The notes: generated by a model not told the origin, from the sequence alone. DNA of 10,745 bases from WUQU01 sp038849025 (GCA_038849025.1 JAWCNE010000046.1:1-10745), one strand, 5' to 3'. Shown: positions 1 to 5,655, numbered from the stretch's first letter. Made by a program: numbers and translations.

Positions 1-137
1 ACTTTTTCTGGGGTTTTGTGGGCTGAAGCCACTCGAAGCTTAAACTCTAAATCAAAAGTCTTTAAGTGTTTGGCTAGTTCCTTCGCGAAATCCAAGTCCC
101 TCTCAGAGCCCATGATTACTACAACTTTTCCAGCCAT
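1..137 (-). CDS. purE: PurE, N5-carboxyaminoimidazole ribonucleotide mutase / AIR carboxylase (5' part only)
   Basis: The reverse strand starts with ATG at 137 and stays open to the window edge, giving 45 residues. Visible N-terminal features are a hydrophobic strand ending in MGSERD and then a helix followed by VASAHKTPE. These match the start of the PurE fold, where the MGS-D phosphate-binding turn and the S-A-H-R/K-T-P segment line the active site. PurE carries out the carboxylation step that yields CAIR in cytoplasmic de novo purine synthesis. The start is supported by a GAGAGG ribosome site (143-148) five bases upstream. The gene is truncated by the window, so I cannot tell class I from class II or see any purK partner. 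It is divergent from the small gene at 230. Confidence 0.9.
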   Translation of the reverse strand, partial: MAGKVVVIMGSERDLDFAKELAKHLKTFDLEFKLRVASAHKTPEK

Positions 138-229
138 TCTATCCTCTCACTTTGTCTAAAATAGCTAGAAGGGAACTAATTAAATTTTTAAGCAACCATT
201 TTATGCATAAATTTTGAGGGGTGAAGTCC
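138..229. promoter_or_regulatory. Divergent promoter region, purE / small unknown gene
   Basis: This 92-bp AT-rich spacer separates two divergent starts. A TATA-like run (TTAAATTTTTAA, about 180-191) could serve the plus-strand gene. A weaker AT box near 155-163 could serve purE on the minus strand. A GAGGGGTGA ribosome site at 215-223 precedes the ATG at 230 and decides that start over the upstream GTG at 221, which lies inside this site. The promoter elements are read by eye only. Confidence 0.4.
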
Positions 230-553
230 ATGGCGTCTGAGAAAAAGCGGAGAAGAGGCATCATAGATGAGCTTTTCGGAGGTTCAATATTTGATGAAAT
301 GGATGAAATTTTCAAAAAATTTCCAGAAGAGGAGTTTGTCGGTGGCTACTCGATAAGTGTGACACAAACGCCGGAAGGCACAAAAGTCAAGGCTAAAGTT
401 GGAAAAGATGTGGATGTAAACGCCCTGAAGAGAAGGCTTCAACAACAGTATCCTGGAGCGCAAATAGAAATTGAGGGAGGAAGACAAGAACCCCTCATAA
501 GGGAGATTTCAACTAAGCCTGTGCGGGAGGACGAAAGGGCGGAAAAAGGCTAG
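230..553 (+). CDS. Small conserved-looking archaeal protein of unknown function
   Basis: This encodes a 107-residue soluble protein that I do not recognise by name. It opens with a very basic segment (EKKRRR), then an acidic and aromatic amphipathic part (about residues 12-32, with repeated F, D and E). Next comes a predicted beta hairpin (GYSISVTQTPEGTKVKAKVG), a DVDVNALKRRLQQQYPG helix, and a tail containing EPLIREIS. A hairpin-helix-strand core with conserved-looking glycines suggests a real fold, and the small acidic/aromatic N-terminus loosely recalls Hsp20-type leaders, but no family motif is present. I chose ATG 230 because a strong ribosome site (215-223) sits at correct spacing. The GTG at 221 overlaps that site. 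The stop codon overlaps the stop of the convergent GTPase gene by four bases. Confidence 0.8.
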   Translation: MASEKKRRRGIIDELFGGSIFDEMDEIFKKFPEEEFVGGYSISVTQTPEGTKVKAKVGKDVDVNALKRRLQQQYPGAQIEIEGGRQEPLIREISTKPVREDERAEKG

Positions 554-1269
554 GTTAAGTCGCCACATACACATTTAACCTCATGGAGAATTGTTAACAA
601 CTCTTCAAAGCCTTCCCCGGTCTTTGCGGAAATCAGCGGTATTCGCTGGGCTGGAATAACTTTACTCAAAATTTTAAGCATGGGAAGATAGATATCAGCC
701 AAAACTCCCATAGTTTTAACTTTCTTTTCCAAAATTTTGGGGTTATGTAGAATCCTGCTAAGCCTTAGCCTTTCCTGCTTGTTGAGCAGGTCCGCCTTGT
801 TGACAACTCTTAAAGTGTTTATTCCAAGCCTATACGAAATGGCTAGTGAATACAAGTAGGCTGATGGCAAGTCGTTAGCCCCGATGGTGGCGTCAATTAT
901 GAATATGCCAATTGGATCTGCCAGTTGATCAATGATTTTTGGACCGGAGCTGCGAAAGGCGAAAACCTCAAGTTGTCCGGGTGTGTCAAAAAGAACAAAG
1001 TCCCCATCGGGTTGCGGAATTTTCGCTTCGCTGAGCATATCCATAGCCCTTAAAACGGCACCATTAGGTCCTAGGCCCTCCTTAGCCATGATTCTCTCAA
1101 TGGTAAACCTTTCTCTAATGTCAAAGTCACAATGATAAGGAACAACTAAGCATCCAGGGTCAAGGTTCAAAAATTTAACAGAATAATCTTTCTTCAGTAA
1201 ATAATCTCCAAACCTGCATGTTAGGAGACTTTTTCCAGAACCGGCAGGGCCTAAAACAACAATATTCAT
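550..1269 (-). CDS. GPN-loop GTPase (ATP-binding protein family PF03029)
   Basis: This is a 239-residue P-loop GTPase of the GPN family, which occurs in archaea and eukaryotes. The eukaryotic members (GPN1-3) act in RNA polymerase II assembly and import. The archaeal role is unsettled, and the protein is expected to be a cytoplasmic homodimer. The visible motifs in order are Walker A GPAGSGKS (7-14), the diagnostic Gly-Pro-Asn insertion in GLGPNGA (65-71), switch II DTPG (95-98), the guanine-specificity motif NKAD (157-160) and ISAKTGEG near the C-terminus. Length is normal for an archaeal single-domain member. The start ATG has a GGAGTGAT ribosome site (1276-1283) six bases upstream. It is tail to tail with the gene at 230 and lies downstream of the co-oriented Lrp-type gene, with a 128-bp gap. 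Confidence 0.95.
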   Translation of the reverse strand: MNIVVLGPAGSGKSLLTCRFGDYLLKKDYSVKFLNLDPGCLVVPYHCDFDIRERFTIERIMAKEGLGPNGAVLRAMDMLSEAKIPQPDGDFVLFDTPGQLEVFAFRSSGPKIIDQLADPIGIFIIDATIGANDLPSAYLYSLAISYRLGINTLRVVNKADLLNKQERLRLSRILHNPKILEKKVKTMGVLADIYLPMLKILSKVIPAQRIPLISAKTGEGFEELLTILHEVKCVCGDLT

Positions 1270-1293
1270 AGGGACATCACTCCAATAAATTTC

Positions 1294-1302
1294 ATATAAA
1301 GG
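1294..1302 (-). promoter_or_regulatory. TATA-like box upstream of the GPN GTPase gene
   Basis: On the minus strand this reads CTTTATATG, centred about 29 bases before the ATG at 1269. That position would start transcription almost at the start codon and leave out the ribosome site at 1276-1283. So either the true start of transcription lies further upstream, perhaps as readthrough from the Lrp-type gene, or this box is not the one used. The box is clear as sequence, but its use is uncertain. Confidence 0.35.
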
Positions 1303-1334
1303 CTACGAAAGGGTTAGTCCTTTTGGCGCTGCAA

Positions 1335-1360
1335 GACTTTTGTGCTTTGACTTTTATGCT
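1335..1360. repeat. Imperfect 12-nt direct repeat (GACTTTTRTGCT x2)
   Basis: GACTTTTGTGCT (1335-1346) and GACTTTTATGCT (1349-1360) match at 11 of 12 positions with a 14-bp period. Two further GACTT pentamers follow at 1361 and 1381. They lie between the Lrp-type gene and the GTPase gene. They could be a protein-binding array or chance in AT-rich DNA, and no function is assigned. Confidence 0.4.
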
Positions 1361-1397
1361 GACTTACTTCGATTTGAATTGACTTGTTGAGTTTTTA

Positions 1398-1886
1398 TTA
1401 TTTGAGGCATTCTGCAATATATTCTAAGTTGAATTCTTTTATTATTCCCTCGCTAACTGTTGTTATGAAGCTTTGTATATCTTCTATGTATTGTCCCCAG
1501 TCTCTTCTAAATATGTTAAGTTTTTGAAGATAGTCGGTGTAGTTTTTATGTAAAGAGATAATTATTCCTGTCATGCCCATGCCTTCTCCGCGGGAGGCAT
1601 AAATTGCGTTTGGCCACCGATTTGCGTAACTTCTTATTTCTTCTATGTTTTTAGAGTAAACTTGGGGGTTCATTTTCACGAATGTAAAGGCAACTATTTC
1701 GCATCCCAATTTTCCAAAATCGGGGATAACCGTATACTTTCTGATGTATCCCTCGTTTTCAAGTTTTCTACGAATTCTTGTTATTGTGGCTTGTGAGACC
1801 TTAAGCATTCTGGCAATGTTTCTGTCGCTGGTTTTAGCGTTTTTGAGAAGCTCACTTAATACCCTCTTCTCCTGATCGCTCAACAT
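1398..1886 (-). CDS. Lrp/AsnC-type transcriptional regulator
   Basis: This is a 162-residue DNA-binding regulator. Residues 1-50 form the Lrp/AsnC winged helix-turn-helix: LSDQEKRVLSELLKNAK, then the recognition unit IARMLKVSQATITRIRRKLENEGYIRKY, which closely follows the family pattern (turn at V-S-Q-A-T, wing G-Y-I). Residues 51-162 form an alpha/beta region where family members carry the ligand-sensing RAM domain. Here that half is diverged and contains an unusual ASRGEGMGMTG stretch, so the effector cannot be guessed. No ribosome site precedes the ATG, but an AT box (1909-1917) lies about 27 bases upstream, which fits a leaderless archaeal mRNA. It is divergent from the surface-protein operon at 2198 and is the obvious candidate regulator of that operon and of itself. 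Confidence 0.88.
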   Translation of the reverse strand: MLSDQEKRVLSELLKNAKTSDRNIARMLKVSQATITRIRRKLENEGYIRKYTVIPDFGKLGCEIVAFTFVKMNPQVYSKNIEEIRSYANRWPNAIYASRGEGMGMTGIIISLHKNYTDYLQKLNIFRRDWGQYIEDIQSFITTVSEGIIKEFNLEYIAECLK

Positions 1887-1908
1887 ACTGGCATGTTTAC
1901 TCTTTCGT

Positions 1909-1917
1909 TAATTTATC
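1909..1917 (-). promoter_or_regulatory. Candidate TATA box for a leaderless Lrp-type transcript
   Basis: The minus strand reads GATAAATTA, centred about 27 bases before the ATG at 1886. With the usual archaeal TATA-to-start distance, transcription would begin at or next to the start codon, consistent with the missing ribosome site. Confidence 0.4.
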
Positions 1918-2106
1918 TTTTTTCATTTAAGCTCATTGTATGAACATATTTCGCTTCAATGATGCTTTGTTTTCAAGAATGCAGAAAATTTGATAGTTCT
2001 AAATGAACTTGCATCGTTAATAAACACAGCTTAAATTAATCATTGATTCTTTTTAATCCTAAAAAAAACACAATGACACATTGTGATTCTTTTAATTATT
2101 TAAAAT

Positions 2107-2144
2107 GAATCAACAATTCATAATCTATTTATATTTGTTGATTC
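2107..2144. repeat. Perfect 10-bp inverted repeat enclosing a TATA box
   Basis: GAATCAACAA (2107-2116) and TTGTTGATTC (2135-2144) are exact reverse complements separated by 18 bp. The spacer holds most of a CTATTTATATT element (2125-2135), the best TATA-like sequence upstream of the operon at 2198. A dimer bound to both arms would cover the TATA box, so this is a candidate repressor operator. A cruciform or RNA hairpin is less likely, because the expected transcription start lies downstream of it. Confidence 0.6.
2125..2135 (+). promoter_or_regulatory. TATA box of the surface-protein operon
   Basis: CTATTTATATT is the strongest TATA-like element before the membrane-protein gene. It predicts a transcription start near 2155 and a leader of about 40 bases to the ATG at 2198. 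It is framed by the inverted repeat at 2107-2144. Confidence 0.5.
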
Positions 2145-2197
2145 TTAAAAGTTGCGACATTTAATGAAGCAAAAGGCTTTAGGAAGTCTCGATAAGA

Positions 2198-2713
2198 ATG
2201 TCGAGGATGCCGTTTCCGCCTGAACTGCTTCTGTTTATAGGAGTTGATATTTTCGTAGGTTTAAGCTTGCTGGCATCTCTTATAGAGAAGCTTTTTCCGG
2301 CCACACTTCCTTATGTGTATCATGTTGCAGCGCTTGCGGGTTTCGGTCAGATATGGATAAATTATGCCTTTCTTTTGCCCTACGCAGAGGCACGATTTTG
2401 GAGTTCCATGCTCTACTTATTTGCAGCCCTCTTAAGTACAGGATGCATTAATTTCTACATAGCCATCCAAAAAAAGACTTTAAGCGTAGCTGGAATGTTT
2501 CTTTCCGTGTTTACACTTCCGATATTTTCAATTTCGGTGTTTTTTATTTCGGCTTACGCCAACGGTGTATCAGTTCCGATGCCTTGGCTTCCAATGATTC
2601 CAATTGAAAGCCTCTACGTGATTCTCATAGCTTGTATAATCTTACTGGGCTTTAGTGTTACAGTATACTTAGAACCAGACTTATTTAAGAAAAAGGGAGG
2701 TGAAGGAAAATGA
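2198..2713 (+). CDS. Five-helix integral membrane protein, first gene of the surface-protein operon
   Basis: This encodes 171 residues with five likely membrane helices (about 9-29, 38-61, 68-91, 96-120 and 136-157) and a short charged cytosolic tail (DLFKKKGGEGK). I recognise no family and see no catalytic Ser-Lys pair of a signal peptidase, no ATPase motif and no transporter signature. Position suggests a role in export, anchoring or assembly of the two secreted proteins encoded just downstream. That is guilt by association. The ATG at 198 bases into the third kilobase (2198) has only a weak AGGAAG ahead of it, and a second in-frame ATG at 2207 is possible. The stop codon overlaps the next start (ATGA), so the two are probably translationally coupled. 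Confidence 0.8.
   Translation: MSRMPFPPELLLFIGVDIFVGLSLLASLIEKLFPATLPYVYHVAALAGFGQIWINYAFLLPYAEARFWSSMLYLFAALLSTGCINFYIAIQKKTLSVAGMFLSVFTLPIFSISVFFISAYANGVSVPMPWLPMIPIESLYVILIACIILLGFSVTVYLEPDLFKKKGGEGK
2696..2703 (+). promoter_or_regulatory. Strong ribosome binding site for the fibre-subunit candidate
   Basis: GGAGGTGA is a full-strength Shine-Dalgarno sequence lying inside the end of the membrane-protein gene, six bases before ATG 2710 (nine before ATG 2713). Its strength contrasts with the weak site of the first gene and fits a product needed in large amounts. Confidence 0.75.
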
Positions 2714-3273
2714 TGGAAAACTATCCAAAAAAGACTGGAAAAAAGCTGATCAGGGCTTTACTGCTGTTATTATCATCAGTGCTTGTCGTCACAGCTTCAG
2801 CCAGCGTTCTTAACTATTTGTACATGCAGGCGTCGCCAATAACGGCTGAAACTGCCAAAGTCCAATTCGTCTTAGCCGACGATAGCGAGGAAGCTGGAGC
2901 CTCCATTGGAACAAATGGAACTTACGTAAGCCTCAATAGCATGGCTGGCTGGCCAAACGCCACGAGGGTCTACCAAGCGGCTGTGGGAATAAAAAATTTC
3001 GATTCTGCGAGCCGAAATATTACACTGGCTTTTGCCTCTTGGAGCGGAGACACGAGCCAGATTGAATCTATCACTGTGATAGTCCGCGATGCTGTTGGCG
3101 GCACACAGCAAGGCAACGCAATAAATGTCGGCATTGGGGGGTCATCTACTGGTAAATTATCCATCCCAGCTGATACAACATGGGTTGTTGAATGGAACAT
3201 TAAATGGAAGGCCGGAGCCTTATCAACAAACACTGTAAGTGTAACACTGCAACTGCTAGTTGAAGGTGAATAG
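2710..3273 (+). CDS. Secreted TasA/camelysin-like fibre-subunit candidate
   Basis: This is a 187-residue exported protein. A basic N-terminus (KKTGKK) is followed by a hydrophobic segment (about 13-36, with an ASA-type cleavage region), then an all-beta, Ser/Thr/Gly/Asn-rich body with no cysteine. Three N-glycosylation sequons are visible (N69 NGT, N83 NAT, N103 NIT). The layout (signal peptide running into a beta-sandwich with a GIKNFDSASRNITLAF strand, V.V.D segment and a late WVVEWNIKWK strand) resembles the TasA/camelysin-like proteins of bacterial biofilms and the archaeal bundling pilins of Pyrobaculum. No full-length homologue was compared, so this is a fold-level guess. A class III (type IV pilin) signal looks unlikely because no clear KG-type cleavage site precedes the helix. 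The start overlaps the upstream stop, and a pyrimidine tract follows the gene. Confidence 0.7.
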   Translation: MMENYPKKTGKKLIRALLLLLSSVLVVTASASVLNYLYMQASPITAETAKVQFVLADDSEEAGASIGTNGTYVSLNSMAGWPNATRVYQAAVGIKNFDSASRNITLAFASWSGDTSQIESITVIVRDAVGGTQQGNAINVGIGGSSTGKLSIPADTTWVVEWNIKWKAGALSTNTVSVTLQLLVEGE

Positions 3274-3283
3274 CTCGCCATCG

Positions 3284-3300
3284 TTCCTTTTTTCTTTTTC
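3284..3300 (+). terminator. Pyrimidine tract after the fibre-subunit gene
   Basis: A run of T with a few C (TTCCTTTTTTCTTTTTC) follows the stop codon and ends just before the ribosome site of the next gene. U-rich tracts of this kind terminate archaeal RNA polymerase without a hairpin. Because the next gene begins 15 bases later with no obvious promoter, partial termination is likely, giving more fibre subunit than repeat protein. Confidence 0.5.
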
Positions 3301-3314
3301 TAGAGGAAATTTTT

Positions 3315-4859
3315 ATGATTGAAAAAACTTTCAATGTATCAATTCTGTTTATTTTATTACTTGTTAGTCTGGATATTCCGGTGTACGGTACTGTTAATAA
3401 CGCATATCATTGCCAAGCTAATTTTGTTTCCGCTGAATCTCCAAAAGTAATCCTAAAAGAGGGCATCGTAGGAAATAGCACAATTTTTACAAACAGCACA
3501 AGCGCTAAAGTTGAAATTAAAGTGGTAGAAAGACACTGGAAAGTTCAATCAGGAACAGGAGTTATTAATTCAGGGAGCTCCTACACGCTCATAGATGTCG
3601 AACCGATTAACCTTTCAAAATCTTTCCTGCTCGTCAGCTTCGGGGGTGGTGTAGCCTCAACTCAACCTGAAGAGCAGGTTCTTGTAAGCGGCAAATTTGA
3701 GTCCTCCTCGCAGCTACGCTTTGAAAGGGTTGGCACAACAAACCCTGCGAATTTCGCGTGGTATGTAATTGAGGCTTTAGGAGAACAAATAAGTGTCCAA
3801 TCAGGAACAACACAGTTTGCCTCTACTGAGACACAAAAGGATGTGCCAATAAACGATGTTGGAAATATCGCTAAATGTGTGGTTTTCCTTTCAAGGAGGT
3901 CGACTGGAACCGATGCATCGCAATATAATAAGGCCTTTGTCACGGGCGTGTTAACAAGCGCTACAAATTTAAGATTAAGGAGAGAGGGAACTGGAACGAC
4001 GGTTACTGTTGAATGGTTTGTTGTAAAATTTAACGATGAAACAGTCATACAGACTGGTGAAACAGTTGTTAGCACGTCAAATCCAACAATTCAAAGCATC
4101 GCCCCAGTTGATATTACGAGGACTTGGCTTTATATGACTTGGAGAGCAACGACCAACGGGCTTGCCCAGGTTTCAGTAAGAGGCTGGATAGAAAATTCAG
4201 CTGAAATTAGATTTTTTAGGCGAACAACAACTGGGACATGCTACGTGAGATGGTACGTTATTCAGATGCCTGCTGGAGTTAAGGTTCAAAGAGGATTTCA
4301 TGACTCAACAACCAATACAGAACTCGTTAAAAATATACAAATTTTATCAGTTAACACAAGTAAGGCTTTCTCATTCACAACATGTGACTCTACCGGGACT
4401 GGGAGAGCCTTCCCGAGACCATTCTGGACAGAAACACTAACCAATTCAACGAATCTGCGCCTACAAAGATGGTATGCTGGACAAGAATCCGACCATAACT
4501 GGCAAGTCATAGAATTATCCGATGCCTACGAATACATCCTAAAAATAGTCAGCCAATCATCAGACCCGTGGAAAATTAGACTTGAAGCCTACAACCAAAC
4601 AAACATTGAACGCCTATACAACTGCACCATATACTTTTACAACACAACAACTGTTTCTCGACAAATATACATTTTCGATGGAGAATACAACCAGAAAATT
4701 GGCCAATGGTATGGCCTCTTAGGCACGAGCACAGTCTACATCGCCATGAAAGTTTCAATTAAAAACCCTGGCAAATCTTACATATATACGAATCTTAAAA
4801 TCCTACATCCCAACACTTCAACATACAACCTAATGGTAATAACTTTTAAAATATCCTAA
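3315..4859 (+). CDS. Secreted repeat protein, adhesin or fibre-tip candidate
   Basis: This is a 514-residue protein with a Sec-type signal peptide (about 1-26). Residues 27-73 are a short beta region with sequons NST/NST. Four diverged repeats of 76-83 residues follow: about 74-154, 158-240, 243-318 and 322-402. Each starts with VQSG-like residues (KVQSG, SVQSG, VIQTG, KVQRG), has a central aliphatic strand and an S/T-N-LRL-x-R strand, and closes with W-Y/F/Q-V-I/V (WYVIEAL, WFVVKF, WYVIQM, WQVIEL). The final domain (about 403-514) has many sequons (NQT, NCT, NTT, NTS). No catalytic motif is visible, so binding or structure is more likely than enzymology. The ATG is chosen on an AGAGGA site (3302-3307). 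It is probably co-transcribed with the fibre-subunit gene. Confidence 0.78.
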   Translation: MIEKTFNVSILFILLLVSLDIPVYGTVNNAYHCQANFVSAESPKVILKEGIVGNSTIFTNSTSAKVEIKVVERHWKVQSGTGVINSGSSYTLIDVEPINLSKSFLLVSFGGGVASTQPEEQVLVSGKFESSSQLRFERVGTTNPANFAWYVIEALGEQISVQSGTTQFASTETQKDVPINDVGNIAKCVVFLSRRSTGTDASQYNKAFVTGVLTSATNLRLRREGTGTTVTVEWFVVKFNDETVIQTGETVVSTSNPTIQSIAPVDITRTWLYMTWRATTNGLAQVSVRGWIENSAEIRFFRRTTTGTCYVRWYVIQMPAGVKVQRGFHDSTTNTELVKNIQILSVNTSKAFSFTTCDSTGTGRAFPRPFWTETLTNSTNLRLQRWYAGQESDHNWQVIELSDAYEYILKIVSQSSDPWKIRLEAYNQTNIERLYNCTIYFYNTTTVSRQIYIFDGEYNQKIGQWYGLLGTSTVYIAMKVSIKNPGKSYIYTNLKILHPNTSTYNLMVITFKIS

Positions 4860-4924
4860 AATTTTCTTCAAACTCCAAAGAGTTATTTATCTCCGCCTTA
4901 GAGGGATGCAATGTTTTGCGAAAG

Positions 4925-4932
4925 TTATATAT
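4925..4932 (+). promoter_or_regulatory. TATA box of the helix-hairpin-helix gene
   Basis: TTATATAT lies about 40 bases before the ATG at 4968, predicting a transcription start near 4955 and a leader of about 13 bases that keeps a GTGA ribosome site (4958-4961). The remaining intergenic sequence from 4860 shows nothing else. Confidence 0.55.
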
Positions 4933-4967
4933 TAGGTTTGATAACAAATATCTTTTCGTGACGTTGT

Positions 4968-5372
4968 ATGGCAAAAATAGACGAAATTGAAGGAATCGGG
5001 CCAGAATACGCCAAGAAGCTTATCGCGGTTGGCGTCAAGACCACTGATGACTTGCTAAATGTTGGTGGGACAAGGAAGGGGAGAAAGGAGCTTGCTGAGA
5101 AAACGGGCATTTCAGAAAAGCTTATTCTTGAATGGGTAAATCTTGCAGACCTTTTCAGGATCAAAGGAATAGGCGAGGAATATTCTGATTTGCTTGAAGA
5201 AGCTGGAGTAGACACGGTTGTTGAACTATCAAAAAGAGATCCGGAAAATCTCCATGCAAAAATACTAGAAATTAACAAGGAGAAAAAACTTGTAAGGAAA
5301 CCGCCAACCCTTGAACAAGTCAAAAACTGGATTGAACAAGCAAAGAAGCTTCCAAGAAAAGTGGAATACTAA
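4968..5372 (+). CDS. Double helix-hairpin-helix protein (DUF4332-like)
   Basis: This is a 134-residue soluble protein built from two helix-hairpin-helix units. The first is IEGIGPEYAKKLIAVGVKTTDDLL (about residues 7-30, I-x-GIG hairpin) and the second is IKGIGEEYSDLLEEAGVDTVVEL (about 65-87). A helical C-terminus ends in KNWIEQAKKLP. This duplicated arrangement, with ARGRKELAEKTGIS-type linkers between the units, is that of the DUF4332 family of small proteins. GIG hairpins usually contact the DNA or RNA backbone in a sequence-independent way. No nuclease, ligase or polymerase domain is attached, so an accessory nucleic-acid binding role is the safe statement. It stands alone, with its own TATA box and a convergent neighbour. 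Confidence 0.85.
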   Translation: MAKIDEIEGIGPEYAKKLIAVGVKTTDDLLNVGGTRKGRKELAEKTGISEKLILEWVNLADLFRIKGIGEEYSDLLEEAGVDTVVELSKRDPENLHAKILEINKEKKLVRKPPTLEQVKNWIEQAKKLPRKVEY

Positions 5373-5404
5373 AGTTTAAGTATCGCTTGAAGAATTTGCA
5401 TCCC

Positions 5405-5578
5405 CTATTTTTCTTCCTCTTTTTCTTTTTCACCTTTAACTCCTTTGGCTAAGCCTTTACCGACACCCTTAACTATTCCAAAACCTTTCTTCAAGCCTTT
5501 ACCAACGACCTCACCGGTTTTCTCCGCGGCAGCCTCTGCTTTACCTTTCTCCTCTTTCTTCTTTTCCTTCTCGCTCAA
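5405..5578 (-). CDS. Tiny Lys/Glu/Gly-rich protein, probable TTG start
   Basis: This encodes 57 residues with no cysteine and almost no aromatics. A charged helix-forming head (SEKEKKKEEKGKAEAAAEK) is followed by a glycine-periodic middle (VVGKGLKKGFGIVKG, then VGKGLAKGVKG) and an acidic/basic tail (EKEKEEEK). The middle has small residues every three to four positions and could form an amphipathic or glycine-zipper-like helix that meets membranes or nucleic acid. No family is recognised. A GTG start at 5608 is possible, but a perfect GGAGGTGA ribosome site (5584-5591) sits five bases before TTG 5578 and would lie inside the longer reading frame. The end abuts the convergent helix-hairpin-helix gene. 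Confidence 0.7.
   Translation of the reverse strand: MSEKEKKKEEKGKAEAAAEKTGEVVGKGLKKGFGIVKGVGKGLAKGVKGEKEKEEEK
5406..5432 (+). terminator. Polypyrimidine tract, terminator of the helix-hairpin-helix gene within a convergent coding end
   Basis: On the plus strand this stretch is almost pure T and C, because it is the antisense of the Lys/Glu codons that end the small minus-strand gene. It lies 33 bases after the stop of the helix-hairpin-helix gene and could serve as its U-rich terminator. Position and composition are seen, and use is inferred. Confidence 0.4.
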
Positions 5579-5655
5579 ACCCCTCACCTCCACAAGACTA
5601 TTGGACACTTAAAGTATTGTTTTCAAGGCAGTTAAAACTTTCTTAGGATCATTCT

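Larger units (their letters stand above)
1887..2197. promoter_or_regulatory. Dyad-rich divergent control region between the Lrp-type gene and the surface-protein operon
   Basis: No gene is visible in this 311-bp, strongly AT-rich stretch. It contains several inverted repeats: AGTTC-N5-GAACT (1995-2009), AATCA-T-TGATT (2038-2048), CACAATG-ACA-CATTGTG (2069-2085) and GAATCAACAA-N18-TTGTTGATTC (2107-2144). The hexamer TGATTC occurs on the plus strand at 2044, 2084 and 2139, and inverted (GAATCA) at 2107. The two nearer plus-strand copies extend to TGATTCTTTTAAT with a one-base length difference. This density is what one expects of operators for a dimeric regulator, and the divergent Lrp-type protein is the natural candidate. 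Binding is inferred. Confidence 0.55.

Noticed and set aside
1887..2197. CRISPR array or origin of replication in the dyad-rich AT stretch
   Set aside because: The repeats are short, few and irregularly spaced with no spacer pattern, and there are no origin-recognition boxes or cdc6/orc1 gene nearby.
2198..2713. Dedicated SipW-like signal peptidase for the fibre subunit
   Set aside because: The protein is almost entirely membrane helices and lacks the extracytoplasmic Ser and Lys/His catalytic boxes.
2710..3273. Type IV pilin (class III signal peptide)
   Set aside because: The K-K-x-G-K-K region precedes the hydrophobic stretch, but there is no convincing cleavage context, and no prepilin peptidase, assembly ATPase or TadC-like platform is nearby.
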